Below, in pieces: positions 8,402 through 16,784 of a stretch of DNA of 64,000 bases (its first letter is position 1; each line of letters opens with the position of its first letter). Under the pieces are notes generated by a model. That model was not told the DNA's origin and ran no database searches. It saw nothing but the letters and a program-made list of their open reading frames with translations. Source of the DNA: Flavobacteriia bacterium (lineage in GTDB: Bacteria; Bacteroidota; Bacteroidia; Flavobacteriales_D; Crocinitomicaceae). Location: positions 62,001 through 126,000 of the forward strand of contig RFQZ01000003.1 in the NCBI GenBank assembly GCA_009924735.1, written 5' to 3'. The position numbers and the translations under genes were made by a program.

Positions 8402-8434
8402 AATAAAACAGTTTAAAGTTATAAGATTGAAGGC

Positions 8435-8464
8435 CAAATATAAAAAAGTTTTTTGACAGCCCAA
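8435..8464 (-). promoter_or_regulatory. Promoter of the exbB-exbD-exbD-tonB operon
   Basis: The minus strand reads TTG (8462-8464), 19 bases, then TATATTTG (8435-8442), 33 bases before the exbB ATG. It matches the Bacteroidetes consensus TTG-N17-23-TAnnTTTG. Confidence 0.7.
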
Positions 8465-8600
8465 TTTAAATAAAAAACGAAATCAAATTAATTAAACTCA
8501 AATCGACATAAACCCCTGTTTGTCTTGCCATTAAACATTGATAAAAGTTGTTTTTTAATAAATAATTAATGTTTACAGGCTGGCAAAATAGCTGGTCACA

Positions 8601-8628
8601 AAAAAGCCCCCTGAAAAATCAGGAGGCT
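8601..8628 (-). terminator. Terminator of tRNA-Cys
   Basis: The minus strand reads AGCCTCCTGA-TTTT-TCAGGGGGCT followed by TTTTT, a stem with a small internal mismatch. It begins 12 bases after the tRNA 3' end. The rest of the 354-base interval between exbB and the next gene holds this hairpin, the tRNA and the promoters listed; I see no further gene in it. Confidence 0.75.
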
Positions 8629-8639
8629 CAGTAATGAAG

Positions 8640-8710
8640 AGGTCTCGTCCGGATTCGAACCGGAGTAGACGGTTTTGCAGACCGGTGCCTAGCCGCTCGG
8701 CCACGAGACC
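8640..8710 (-). tRNA. tRNA-Cys (GCA)
   Basis: A cloverleaf folds on the minus strand: acceptor stem GGTCTCG/CGAGACC, D arm GCC/GGC, anticodon loop CTGCAAA (anticodon GCA, decoding UGC/UGU), and T arm TCCGG-TTCGAAT-CCGGA. Discriminator base 73 is U, the known cysteine identity base. No CCA is encoded. The outermost anticodon-stem pair (27-43) is a C-U mismatch. Confidence 0.95.
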
Positions 8711-8720
8711 CTATGGGGGT

Positions 8721-8752
8721 CAAAGTTAGTTAATTGAAATACAAAGCACAAA
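8721..8752 (-). promoter_or_regulatory. Promoter of tRNA-Cys
   Basis: The minus strand shows TTG (8749-8751, within a T run), 20 bases, then TAACTTTG (8721-8728), placing the -7 box 10 bases before the mature tRNA 5' end. Confidence 0.6.
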
Positions 8753-8755
8753 AAA

Positions 8756-10327
8756 TTATTGACGAAGCACTTTGAAGCTTACAAATTTTCCGTCTTTATT
8801 TAACGAAATAAAGTACAATCCACTCGGGCAATCAATCCCTTTTGATGTTTTTCCATCCCAATTTAAAACATGGCTAACGCCATTAATTTGCGTGCTCAAA
8901 TCTTGGACTTCCTTACCCAGCGCATCATAGACGATAACCTTTGCTGCGCCCATAGCTAAGGCAGAAGAGAATTCAATTTGAACGCCTTCGTTGTTAAATG
9001 GATTCGGATAAACCTTCGCTTCCAAACCTGAAAAACCAGGATAGTCTTGTAAACTTGCACTAACCAACTGACTTAGGTCGTAGGTTTCATCCCCTGGTTG
9101 ATACAATAAATAGTGATAATATACAATGAACATTTCATCGGTAGTGTTTTCACCATAATGGACATTCAAGGGTGGGGAATTCGGATTCCATGGGTTATTA
9201 GCTGTGTTGTCATATACACCTTCACCTTTGATTTTATATCCTGCCGGGATTTTTTGCAAGTGATTAAATGTGTAAAATCCTTGCCAATGAAAATCCCAAT
9301 GAGGGACATTGATGTGTTTAAGGGTATCCCCTGAAGGGCTATAAGCATAGGACTTAATGCTTTTGCCAAGCAAGTGCATGTGGGGGGCAACGGACAGGGC
9401 CGATACATCTACAGGAACGGTTCCATTTGAAGGGTAAACAGCGGTTACCGTTGAAACTTGATTGGGAGGTAAATTAAATACGTAGTTCCCAATGATTGGA
9501 TCAGCAGAAACTTGTCGAACGCCAGTGGTGCCTAATGGATAAAAATGAAATATTACTTTAGTGCTGTCTAACATTCCATAGCTTCCATTGGGATAGTGCA
9601 TGGCAAAATAAATGTTGGATCCAGGTCCAATGTCCACGCCCAATTTCAACGGGGAAACGGAAGGGAAAATCATCGGCGAAGAACCGGGTACATACGCAGT
9701 TACCAATTTCGTGTTTGCTCCGCTCGGGCTGGCGCAAAAACCACTTGTGTCCGTTGTTTCTGTACCTGAATGGTCAATAAAAATCAAAGCATGATGCACA
9801 ATTTCCATGTTACCTGGAATTACTTCAATTGCCTTTATCGTTCTGTTTTGTGTTATGTTCGATGGAACGGAAAAACAAACATAATCATCGTACATGCTTG
9901 TAGCATTGGAAATGTAATTTGGCATTTTTACAGTTAAATCACCGTTGCCCAAGATGACGCCATTGTTATACACTGGTGGAGGGGGCGTTTGAGCAGCATT
10001 TCCCTCTGGAAACCCTGTATTTAACCAATTAAACAATGTGTTTTTTTCTGCGGTTGTAAGGGCGCGGTCGTGTAAATATTGTTGGTAATTATTGTCTGGT
10101 GGCCATGGTGGCATTTGATGTGCTGCACCGGGCGAGATAGAGGCATAAATTTGAGCCGCCATGGGACTCGCTTCTTGGTAACTTGTCAAAGAAAAAGGAG
10201 CGATGCCTCCGGTGTGATGACAAGATGTACACTTATTGTAAAAGATTTGAGCCACGTCACTGCTCCATGTCTGTGCCTTTAACCCGAAGGAGAGAAGCAC
10301 TATGACAAATAAATTCAAATTTTTCAT
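8756..10327 (-). CDS. Heme c / copper monooxygenase-like protein with T9SS sorting domain
   Basis: A secreted 523-residue protein. A signal peptide (1-19, ending LKAQ) precedes a single-heme cytochrome c-like segment with CTSCH (Cys33, Cys36, His37) and a downstream MPPWPP that may supply the methionine ligand. The middle resembles the copper type II ascorbate-dependent monooxygenase (PHM/DBH) fold, with histidine clusters VHHALIFIDH, FAMHYPNG and APHMHLLGKS. The end is a T9SS type A sorting domain (VYPNPFNNEG to SFKVLRQ). The fusion suggests an electron-fed copper hydroxylase exported to the surface; the substrate is unknown. It is last in a minus-strand run, 34 bases after the esterase. Confidence 0.8.
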   Translation of the reverse strand: MKNLNLFVIVLLSFGLKAQTWSSDVAQIFYNKCTSCHHTGGIAPFSLTSYQEASPMAAQIYASISPGAAHQMPPWPPDNNYQQYLHDRALTTAEKNTLFNWLNTGFPEGNAAQTPPPPVYNNGVILGNGDLTVKMPNYISNATSMYDDYVCFSVPSNITQNRTIKAIEVIPGNMEIVHHALIFIDHSGTETTDTSGFCASPSGANTKLVTAYVPGSSPMIFPSVSPLKLGVDIGPGSNIYFAMHYPNGSYGMLDSTKVIFHFYPLGTTGVRQVSADPIIGNYVFNLPPNQVSTVTAVYPSNGTVPVDVSALSVAPHMHLLGKSIKSYAYSPSGDTLKHINVPHWDFHWQGFYTFNHLQKIPAGYKIKGEGVYDNTANNPWNPNSPPLNVHYGENTTDEMFIVYYHYLLYQPGDETYDLSQLVSASLQDYPGFSGLEAKVYPNPFNNEGVQIEFSSALAMGAAKVIVYDALGKEVQDLSTQINGVSHVLNWDGKTSKGIDCPSGLYFISLNKDGKFVSFKVLRQ

Positions 10328-10361
10328 AAGCCGAATTTACAAAAGAAAAAACAATGTTTTA

Positions 10362-11687
10362 TTAATAATGAATTACTTTTAAGCTTCCACTGAGCCCATT
10401 TTCAAGGGTATAAGTCACATAGTAGGTCCCTTTTGTTAATCTTGAGCAATCAATTTTTATGGCTTTGGCATCGAAAGATTGTTCAATTGCGATTCTGCCC
10501 ATCAAGTCATTAATTGTTACGGTGGAAATGTCAAATTCTTCATTGAAAATTGAAAGCTCGTTGCCCATAGGATTAGGAAACACCTTTACGCTAAGGTCAT
10601 CCTTGTCCATTGAATTCAAATTGGCTAAACAGGTTTCATTAACCATCGTGCCATTGCAATAATAAGCGGGATATAAAATTGCTGCTTGCAAAGGCGCGTT
10701 GGGAAGCTGCAATGGGGATTCATTACAGCCTAATTGTTGTACAAGAAAATCGCGTACAAAATGTTCCGTTGTATCCATATAAGCCAAGGCGGTTGCATTT
10801 GTGCCTAAATATGGACAATGGCCTGCCCCAGAAAATGTATAAAAGTTACTTTGTACATTCACAGCACATGCTCGTTCGTGTAATAATCGACTGCCATCAA
10901 GGTACATTAAAGGTGTCCCTGGGTTTACGATACCTCGGTTATATTTTACAGTGCCGTCGGAAGTTCCGTGCATGGAACACATCGGGATGTTGCTCGTTTC
11001 TAGCCAACTGTACCTTGCTAGCGCACCGCATAGGTTGATAACGGCTTTTACATCCGTAGAAAAACCAGGGTTTCCACTGTTGCCCTCAATGTTTCCCAAT
11101 TGTAAGATTACAGCAGCAGATAAATAATCTGAGATTTCACAGGTATCATTCAAATAGGCTGCGTGAAGGGCAGTGATTGCTCCTGCAGAACTTCCCCCGA
11201 TAAAGATTCTGGTCGTATCGATTTTGTAGGTGTCTGTAGTTTGTTTGTCTTTGTAAAAAAAGCGAATCGCCGCTTTCAGGTCCTGAACAGCTCGAACCAC
11301 TGCTTTTACGGCATTGGCAGAATCAATTGGAAAAAATCCTACCCTATAATCTATGGAAGCGCAAACAAATCCTTTTTTGGCAAATCGCTGTGATAGTGAT
11401 TGCACATCGACATCGGTTTTAGATCCTCCTAAAAAACTACCTCCGTGTACCCAAATGATTAGGGGTCTATTGGGTTCTGTATCACCTGTGGGTGAATAGA
11501 AATCGAGTTTCAATGATGTGTTCGCTCCTGAAAATGATGCGTTTGCGCCATAGGTTATGTTGCTTGTTAAAGATACGTTTGCAAAAACATCCGTTGCATA
11601 ACGTCCATTGGTACAAGGCTGGGAATATCCGAAAAAAGGAATGGTTAATAGCGCACTAAGGAAACAGTAAATTGATTTGATTTTCAT
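10362..11687 (-). CDS. Secreted alpha/beta-hydrolase (carboxylesterase-like) with T9SS sorting domain
   Basis: A 441-residue protein: signal peptide (1-22), an alpha/beta-hydrolase domain, and a T9SS type A sorting domain (VFPNPMGNEL to SLKVIHY). The oxyanion motif HGGSF (81-85) and nucleophile elbow GSSAG (Ser167) are intact. The likely acid is in HGTSDGTVKY and the histidine in GAGHCPYLG. The best family guess is the esterase/lipase BD-FAE-like group; the substrate is unknown. It starts 9 bases after the SGNH-like lipoprotein gene and precedes the heme/copper protein, so all three are probably co-expressed surface proteins. Confidence 0.85.
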   Translation of the reverse strand: MKIKSIYCFLSALLTIPFFGYSQPCTNGRYATDVFANVSLTSNITYGANASFSGANTSLKLDFYSPTGDTEPNRPLIIWVHGGSFLGGSKTDVDVQSLSQRFAKKGFVCASIDYRVGFFPIDSANAVKAVVRAVQDLKAAIRFFYKDKQTTDTYKIDTTRIFIGGSSAGAITALHAAYLNDTCEISDYLSAAVILQLGNIEGNSGNPGFSTDVKAVINLCGALARYSWLETSNIPMCSMHGTSDGTVKYNRGIVNPGTPLMYLDGSRLLHERACAVNVQSNFYTFSGAGHCPYLGTNATALAYMDTTEHFVRDFLVQQLGCNESPLQLPNAPLQAAILYPAYYCNGTMVNETCLANLNSMDKDDLSVKVFPNPMGNELSIFNEEFDISTVTINDLMGRIAIEQSFDAKAIKIDCSRLTKGTYYVTYTLENGLSGSLKVIHY

Positions 11688-11696
11688 AAGATAATT

Positions 11697-13061
11697 TTAA
11701 GGGAATAAAACGCTGTTGTAATTCAGCGCGTTTAACATGGGTAAATTGGACTTGAATTTTACGTTTATTGCTTTAAGAAATTCATTTGTTAACAAAGCGT
11801 TTCCACGGGGATTTAAATGGATTCCATCCAGCGAAAAGACGCCTCCGGAAACAAATTTAGCAGAAAGAGACGCTCCATTGTAGACAAATCCTGCGTTTGT
11901 TTTTTCATAAAATGGGGACGTTTCTACAACGGCAAATCCCACTTCATTGGCTTTGGCACGAATGATTTGATTGAAGGCCGTTGTGCGTGATTGCACCTGT
12001 TGAATCTCATCCAATGTTAGAACAAATTCATCTCTAAGTGGGAAAACAGAACCCATCTGATGACATTTAATGGAATCTAATGGTACCGAAAGGAGAATAA
12101 GTTCGCCTGGCAACATAGGTCGAACCCCAAACATCCCTGCACTAGGATCTTCTATCATAAAAGGATTCTCTCCTACATGAAAGGCAAATCCCAAAGGACC
12201 ATAAATTTGGTTTAGGGTAACAACACTTGCGGCATCTAATTTTAATCCGTTGTAAGGAATGGTTGTAAAATATGGGAATTTCGTAACATCCGGCAGTGTG
12301 GCAATCACTCCTTTTGCATTATTGCTTGACAATTGAGACAACAATTGGTTGATACTTTCATCGAACCCCACATTTGGAAGACCTGAAACGGGGGTCATGG
12401 GGTTTTGGGTCGCTCCGCTTTTAGCATAGGGCAAGAGGTCTTCAAGACCAAGGTAAATGGAAGAAAACGTTGGATAACCTCCGAATAAAACATTTTCTTG
12501 CACCGAGGACCAGGTTCCTGTCATTGGCAAAACAAATTGATCCATAGACATCCGCCCAAAGTAAGGGTTATATTTTTGGTCATTTGGGTTTCCGATTAAG
12601 TTGGAAACCATATCAATCATTTTTAGTCCTGGGATACCGTAATTTGAATATTTCTGGTTTGGAATGTATGCGGATTGGGTGAAGGATACAACCTCCCCTT
12701 GAGCTGAAAAACGTATGGGAGAAAGGCCTTGGATGCCCATGCAATCGGTTTTATATCCTAATATCAATCTCGCTTGTTGTTGTGTATTTATGCCAACATT
12801 CGATGGATCCAACCAAGGCAGAATGGTTGGGTTCGCTCCTGCCAATTGAAGTTGCATTTGCAACAATGTTCCTAAGGCGTTTTGTTGACCATGAATACTC
12901 AGGGCATCGTCCATATATCCTGCAGTATGACCATCTCCGATGGCAACAAATTTTGAAAAATCCGCCGTTCCAGAATGTACCGAAAGCATAGGCTCTTTAG
13001 GCTTACAAGCCATCAGTGCTATAAGTAACAACGCAATAATATGACAATAAAACAACTTCAT
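11697..13061 (-). CDS. SGNH/GDSL-like lipoprotein lacking the nucleophile serine
   Basis: A 454-residue lipoprotein (lipobox LMAC, Cys19) of the Bacteroidetes SGNH-hydrolase group usually paired with a FadL channel. The N-terminal block I reads AIGDGHTAGYMDDAL where homologs have GNSLTAG or GDS, so the catalytic serine position is Gly44. The C-terminal block V, DGIHLNPRGN with His415, is intact. The protein may have lost hydrolase activity and kept a binding role, or use another residue. It starts one base after the FadL-like gene stop, so the two are translated as a pair. Confidence 0.8.
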   Translation of the reverse strand: MKLFYCHIIALLLIALMACKPKEPMLSVHSGTADFSKFVAIGDGHTAGYMDDALSIHGQQNALGTLLQMQLQLAGANPTILPWLDPSNVGINTQQQARLILGYKTDCMGIQGLSPIRFSAQGEVVSFTQSAYIPNQKYSNYGIPGLKMIDMVSNLIGNPNDQKYNPYFGRMSMDQFVLPMTGTWSSVQENVLFGGYPTFSSIYLGLEDLLPYAKSGATQNPMTPVSGLPNVGFDESINQLLSQLSSNNAKGVIATLPDVTKFPYFTTIPYNGLKLDAASVVTLNQIYGPLGFAFHVGENPFMIEDPSAGMFGVRPMLPGELILLSVPLDSIKCHQMGSVFPLRDEFVLTLDEIQQVQSRTTAFNQIIRAKANEVGFAVVETSPFYEKTNAGFVYNGASLSAKFVSGGVFSLDGIHLNPRGNALLTNEFLKAINVKFKSNLPMLNALNYNSVLFP

Positions 13062-13062
13062 G

Positions 13063-14319
13063 CTACCAACTATAATTTAATCCAAATCCCGGAGCAAGCG
13101 CAATGGTGGTAAATGTACCGCTTAACAATGTTTCTAAATTTCTGTCGCTTCGGGTGACTTTGGTGAAGTAAAAAGAAAGGTCCAAATTAAAATGTGAACT
13201 TACATAAACCGTCATTCCAGACGTAAAATACACCCTGTTACCATCGGGTGTTTCTGGGGTTACATATCCGGCTTGAACAGGTGAAAATCCATAGCCTAAG
13301 CCCGCACGAAGCATCATTTTCTTTTCTTCATGTAACGACAACACATTGCATTGTGCTCCAAATCGGAATGCAAAAATGTTCTTATAGTTCCTAACTGATT
13401 TCGTATCCAATAAAGACGGAGAATTGAGGGCGTAATCGAAACTCAAGGTGTCATAGGCTTTCCATCCCACGCGATTTACATCAAGTACGATGTCCCATCT
13501 TTTTGCCGGCTTGAAAGAAATTCCGAAGGTCGCTACGCTGGGCAGTGGAATTCCAGAGGTGAGGTTGCCATCAGGAAAACTTTGGTTTAATGATTCTGGT
13601 ACCGTAAACTGAACATTGCCACTGGTCACCTTCATATTCGTTCTGGAACGATAAGAAAAGGAAGCATTCAGCTTTTCATTCGCCTTGAAATGTAACCCGA
13701 CATTATAACCCCAGCCGATTGCTTTTCCTGAGATTTCGGCATGACCGAAAGAGCCGTCGTAAAACTGTATCGGTAAATCTTTTTGAAGGTTAACTGCGCC
13801 AGTGGTAAACACGAGACCTCCGCCTACCCCAATGTTATCGGTAATTCTTAATGATACTGTTGGTTGAAATTGAATTGCCTTTAATTCCAAACGGGTGAGT
13901 GCAAACCTTCCTATCCAATTGTCTTCGTATTGAACCGTACTCCCAAACGGAGTCGTAATGGACAACCCATATTTCAAACGATGGTATTTTTTAACTTTAA
14001 ACAGAGCGTAAAGGTTAAAAGGGGTTCCAACAGGTGAGTTCGTTCTAAATGATTTATTGGTAAATGAATCTACGAACATTACGTTTCCAAAAATAGGAGT
14101 AACAGCCGCGTTTACTTCTGAAGCGTTTAAAAAGGATGCCCCACCGGGATTGTAAAATAAGGCTGAGGCATCTTGTACCAGGGAGGCTCCTGCACATCCC
14201 ATTCCTTGTTGCTTTTGTCCTTGAAAATTTACTTGAAATCCTTGACCGTAGCTATGGGTTAATTCTACACCAATGCAAAAAAACATAAACGCTACAAGAA
14301 TCAAGTTACGACCTTTCAT
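13063..14319 (-). CDS. OmpP1/FadL/TodX outer-membrane transport protein
   Basis: A predicted outer-membrane beta-barrel for long-chain fatty acids or other hydrophobic compounds. The start at 14319 (MKGRNLILVAF, 418 residues) gives a proper signal peptide and avoids overlap with the S4 gene. FadL-family features are QGFQVNFQGQKQQGMGCAGASLVQDASALFYNPGGASFL near the N-terminus, then repeating amphipathic strands such as YGLSITTPFGSTVQYEDNW and a terminal aromatic residue in GFGLNYSW. It is coupled to the SGNH-like lipoprotein gene, a recurring pair in Flavobacteriales. Confidence 0.9.
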   Translation of the reverse strand: MKGRNLILVAFMFFCIGVELTHSYGQGFQVNFQGQKQQGMGCAGASLVQDASALFYNPGGASFLNASEVNAAVTPIFGNVMFVDSFTNKSFRTNSPVGTPFNLYALFKVKKYHRLKYGLSITTPFGSTVQYEDNWIGRFALTRLELKAIQFQPTVSLRITDNIGVGGGLVFTTGAVNLQKDLPIQFYDGSFGHAEISGKAIGWGYNVGLHFKANEKLNASFSYRSRTNMKVTSGNVQFTVPESLNQSFPDGNLTSGIPLPSVATFGISFKPAKRWDIVLDVNRVGWKAYDTLSFDYALNSPSLLDTKSVRNYKNIFAFRFGAQCNVLSLHEEKKMMLRAGLGYGFSPVQAGYVTPETPDGNRVYFTSGMTVYVSSHFNLDLSFYFTKVTRSDRNLETLLSGTFTTIALAPGFGLNYSW

Positions 14320-14324
14320 ATATT

Positions 14325-14332
14325 CAAATATA
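14325..14332 (-). promoter_or_regulatory. Candidate -7 box before the FadL-like gene
   Basis: TATATTTG on the minus strand ends 5 bases before the ATG at 14319. No convincing -33 TTG lies at the usual distance. If used, transcription would start at or next to the start codon. Confidence 0.35.
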
Positions 14333-14354
14333 CATTTAAAATTTTGAGATGGCT

Positions 14355-14735
14355 TTATTCGCTTGTTGTCCAATCTTCCCAAAAATCCCCAAGTTGACGT
14401 CGGTCTTTCTTTGTCGGCTTACCCGTACCATTGTCGCGATAAATCTTTTGCGCGTCGAGGTACGTTTTATATTTGTCACGTTCTTCTTGCGGAGTTATGT
14501 CGATTAAAATGTTGGGCACAAGCGAAGCATTGACACGTTTGTCTACCAGTGAAATTACTTCGTAAGAAAATTTAGCGTTGGCTTTAAACACAGAGACAAT
14601 TGATCCCACCTTAATGTCACGAGAGGGTTTAATGGCGACATGGTCTAATTGGATTCTTTTTTTTTGAATCAGTTCCGTTGCTTGAGAACGTGTTTTGGTT
14701 AGGCGGGCACACCAAATAAACTTATCTACCCTCAA
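14355..14735 (-). CDS. S4-domain RNA-binding protein (Hsp15-like)
   Basis: A 126-residue protein beginning MRVDKFIWCARLTKTRSQA, the S4 fold that binds structured RNA; KPSRDIKVGSIVSV completes the domain by about residue 68. The basic C-terminal tail (KKDRRQLGDFWEDW) matches the heat-shock ribosome-recycling factor Hsp15 (HslR) and its Bacteroidetes relatives. In E. coli Hsp15 rescues 50S subunits carrying stalled peptidyl-tRNA. Its start overlaps the MmcQ-like gene end by 14 bases. The role here is inferred from family only. Confidence 0.85.
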   Translation of the reverse strand: MRVDKFIWCARLTKTRSQATELIQKKRIQLDHVAIKPSRDIKVGSIVSVFKANAKFSYEVISLVDKRVNASLVPNILIDITPQEERDKYKTYLDAQKIYRDNGTGKPTKKDRRQLGDFWEDWTTSE

Positions 14736-15075
14736 TTTCTGCGCGTTTTTTTTGGGTCAATCCTTTATACACCAACCCATACGAATTTAAAATCCAATCT
14801 TTCACCAAGAAATGGCTATTGGCTTTTTCAAGTTCTAAGGTGATCCAATGCTTTTGACTCATGTGATAACCCGGAAGCACCCAATCAAATTGTTCTCGCA
14901 ACTCAAGGGCAATTTCAGGCGCTGCTTTGATTGTGACTTGATTAGGAGAATCGATGTCTATTAGGAGAAACATTTTTCCTGCTACTTTAAAGACTAGGGT
15001 TGTTTCGTTAAACGGGAAGCACTCCTCCGAAGCGGGAAGGGAAAGGCAAATTTGTCGAATTTCATCGACACCCAT
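14722..15075 (-). CDS. MmcQ/YjbR family DNA-binding-like protein
   Basis: A 117-residue MmcQ/YjbR (CyaY-like fold) protein. Typical features are VDEIRQICLSLPASEECFPF at the N-terminus, then TLVFKVAGKMFLLI and GYHMSQKHWITLEL. The start at 15075 is chosen because it forms a TAATG junction, overlapping the desaturase stop by one base. An upstream in-frame ATG at 15099 would lie inside the desaturase gene. The biochemical function of the family is uncertain. Confidence 0.85.
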   Translation of the reverse strand: MGVDEIRQICLSLPASEECFPFNETTLVFKVAGKMFLLIDIDSPNQVTIKAAPEIALELREQFDWVLPGYHMSQKHWITLELEKANSHFLVKDWILNSYGLVYKGLTQKKRAEIEGR

Positions 15076-16190
15076 TAAATGTGAACGTGACGGGGACAAT
15101 CCTCCCTACCCAACATTTTTAGCATTTTAACATGTTCGCCCAATGCGGAAGCAAAGGTTCTGTTATTGCTGTAAGGAAGGTTAAATTCTTTTGCTGTTTT
15201 CTCTACAATTTTAGAGATGTCCTTGTAGTGAATGTGACAAATGTTTGGGAAAAGATGATGTTCCACTTGAAAGTTTAACCCACCAACATACCATGAAAAC
15301 AACCGTGAATTGGTCGCAAAATTAGCCGTGTTATAAAGTTGATGAGCTTTCCAATCTGCTGCAACGTTACCAGAATCGTCGGGTTTATCATAGCTTGAAG
15401 TAGGCACTACATGGGCTGGTTGAAAAACACTGGCAAGAATCAAACCTGCCAACAATTGCATTACCACAAATCCAATTAACTGGATGTACCAATAGGCTGG
15501 TGCGAAAATCATTGGTACCGCAACAAATACTGAGATATAAAACACTTTCCCAAAGATAATGTCCCTTAAATGTTTGTTAAAGTTAATGCCCTGCGTGTTA
15601 GACAAACCTTTTTTCTTGTAACGAATGGCTTGTTGAAAATCTTTTGATGAAAACCACATGACGGTCATAAGGGAATAAAAAGCCCAAGCATAGATGTATT
15701 GAAATTTATGTATTTTTCGCCAAGGTGAATAAGGGGAAAACCGCAATAATTTTACCGGTGGTGTAATGTCCTCATCATACCCGTCGATGTTCGTATAGGT
15801 ATGGTGTAGTACGTTGTGTTGTATTCTCCAATTTGCTGGATTCCCTCCAATCATATTGATGATGGCGCCCAGGAAATAATTAACCCTAGAATTGGTAGAA
15901 TAGGCACCATGGTTTGCATCATGCATGATGGACAGACCAATTCCAGCCATTCCAAAACCCATGATCACCCAGCAAAGAAGGGATAACCATGACGAAGGGA
16001 TAAAGAAAAGCAAGGTAAAAGGCACTAAATACAAAAGCACCATGAAAATCGTTTTAAACACCATTTTGGCATTCGCATGCATGGAGATTTTTCTTTCCTC
16101 AAAATATGCCTTAACTCGTTTGGTGAGTGTTTTGCTAAAATCTACATACGCATGGTTTGAGAAGTTAACGCTTTTGAATTGATTTTCCAT
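15075..16190 (-). CDS. Fatty acid desaturase (front-end/acyl-lipid type)
   Basis: A 371-residue integral membrane di-iron desaturase. The three histidine boxes are HDANH (His90, His94), HNVLHH (about 125-130) and QVEHH in the last sixth. Glutamine as the first residue of box three is characteristic of front-end (delta-5/delta-6-like) desaturases, but no cytochrome b5 domain is fused. Several hydrophobic segments lie at 43-66, 68-88 and in the middle. It introduces double bases into acyl chains, adjusting membrane fluidity or making polyunsaturated chains. It heads the run that includes the FadL-like and hydrolase genes. Confidence 0.9.
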   Translation of the reverse strand: MENQFKSVNFSNHAYVDFSKTLTKRVKAYFEERKISMHANAKMVFKTIFMVLLYLVPFTLLFFIPSSWLSLLCWVIMGFGMAGIGLSIMHDANHGAYSTNSRVNYFLGAIINMIGGNPANWRIQHNVLHHTYTNIDGYDEDITPPVKLLRFSPYSPWRKIHKFQYIYAWAFYSLMTVMWFSSKDFQQAIRYKKKGLSNTQGINFNKHLRDIIFGKVFYISVFVAVPMIFAPAYWYIQLIGFVVMQLLAGLILASVFQPAHVVPTSSYDKPDDSGNVAADWKAHQLYNTANFATNSRLFSWYVGGLNFQVEHHLFPNICHIHYKDISKIVEKTAKEFNLPYSNNRTFASALGEHVKMLKMLGREDCPRHVHI

Positions 16191-16194
16191 GGTA

Positions 16195-16202
16195 CAAAGT
16201 TA
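16195..16202 (-). promoter_or_regulatory. Candidate -7 box before the desaturase
   Basis: TAACTTTG on the minus strand ends 4 bases before the desaturase ATG (TAACTTTGTACCATG). A TTTG lies 14 bases upstream (16217-16220), a little closer than usual. The transcript would have almost no 5' leader. Confidence 0.4.
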
Positions 16203-16232
16203 GGTAAAGTAACACGCAAAATAAACTTTTTA

Positions 16233-16781
16233 TTATTTTTTGTGGTTTGCGACAATTTGTGTTTGAATCTCAACCATGTCGCTTACCTCGCCCTCTGGTC
16301 CAATTCCATACGTTGGACGGTTAATTTTAAAATTAGCCTGAATAATTATTTGGTTTTTGCCTAGTTGTAAAACTTCAAAGGGTATGACGGCATTCTGTTC
16401 AACGTCTTTTGCTTTGAGCTTTCCTGAAACCTGTGATTTACCTTGTTCTCTTACGATTTGATCGCCAAAAAAAGTAATGGTTGGAAACTGATTAGCATCA
16501 AAATAATCAGAAGAAAGCGCGTGTTTTGTCATTCCAGGCAGCTCTAACTTAAGCGAATTCACGGAGATCACTATGTCGAAAGAAGTTACTTGGTTGTCAT
16601 ACACACGAACCCGCCCTTGAACAGCTGAAAACCCACCTGAGAAATCTTCTGCCCGAAGGGTGACATAGGATTTGGTTGAAAAAACAAAATCGAGGGTGTC
16701 TTTGCTACTGGAGGTTTTCGTTTGTGCAGATCCAAAAATACAGCATTGGCTAAAAACGAGAAGGAGAAAAAGACGAGTCAC
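16233..16781 (-). CDS. YceI-like periplasmic protein, divergent
   Basis: A 182-residue exported protein with signal peptide (1-19, ending FGSAQ) and a YceI-like lipocalin fold: SLKLELPGMTKHALSSDYFDANQFPTI mirrors the YceI core, and INRPTYGIGPEGEVSDMVEI matches the family's later strands. YceI proteins bind isoprenoid-like lipids. It starts with GTG 3 bases after the canonical YceI gene, so the two form a tandem pair; this copy is more divergent. The function is inferred from the fold. Confidence 0.75.
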   Translation of the reverse strand: MTRLFLLLVFSQCCIFGSAQTKTSSSKDTLDFVFSTKSYVTLRAEDFSGGFSAVQGRVRVYDNQVTSFDIVISVNSLKLELPGMTKHALSSDYFDANQFPTITFFGDQIVREQGKSQVSGKLKAKDVEQNAVIPFEVLQLGKNQIIIQANFKINRPTYGIGPEGEVSDMVEIQTQIVANHKK

Positions 16782-16784
16782 TTG

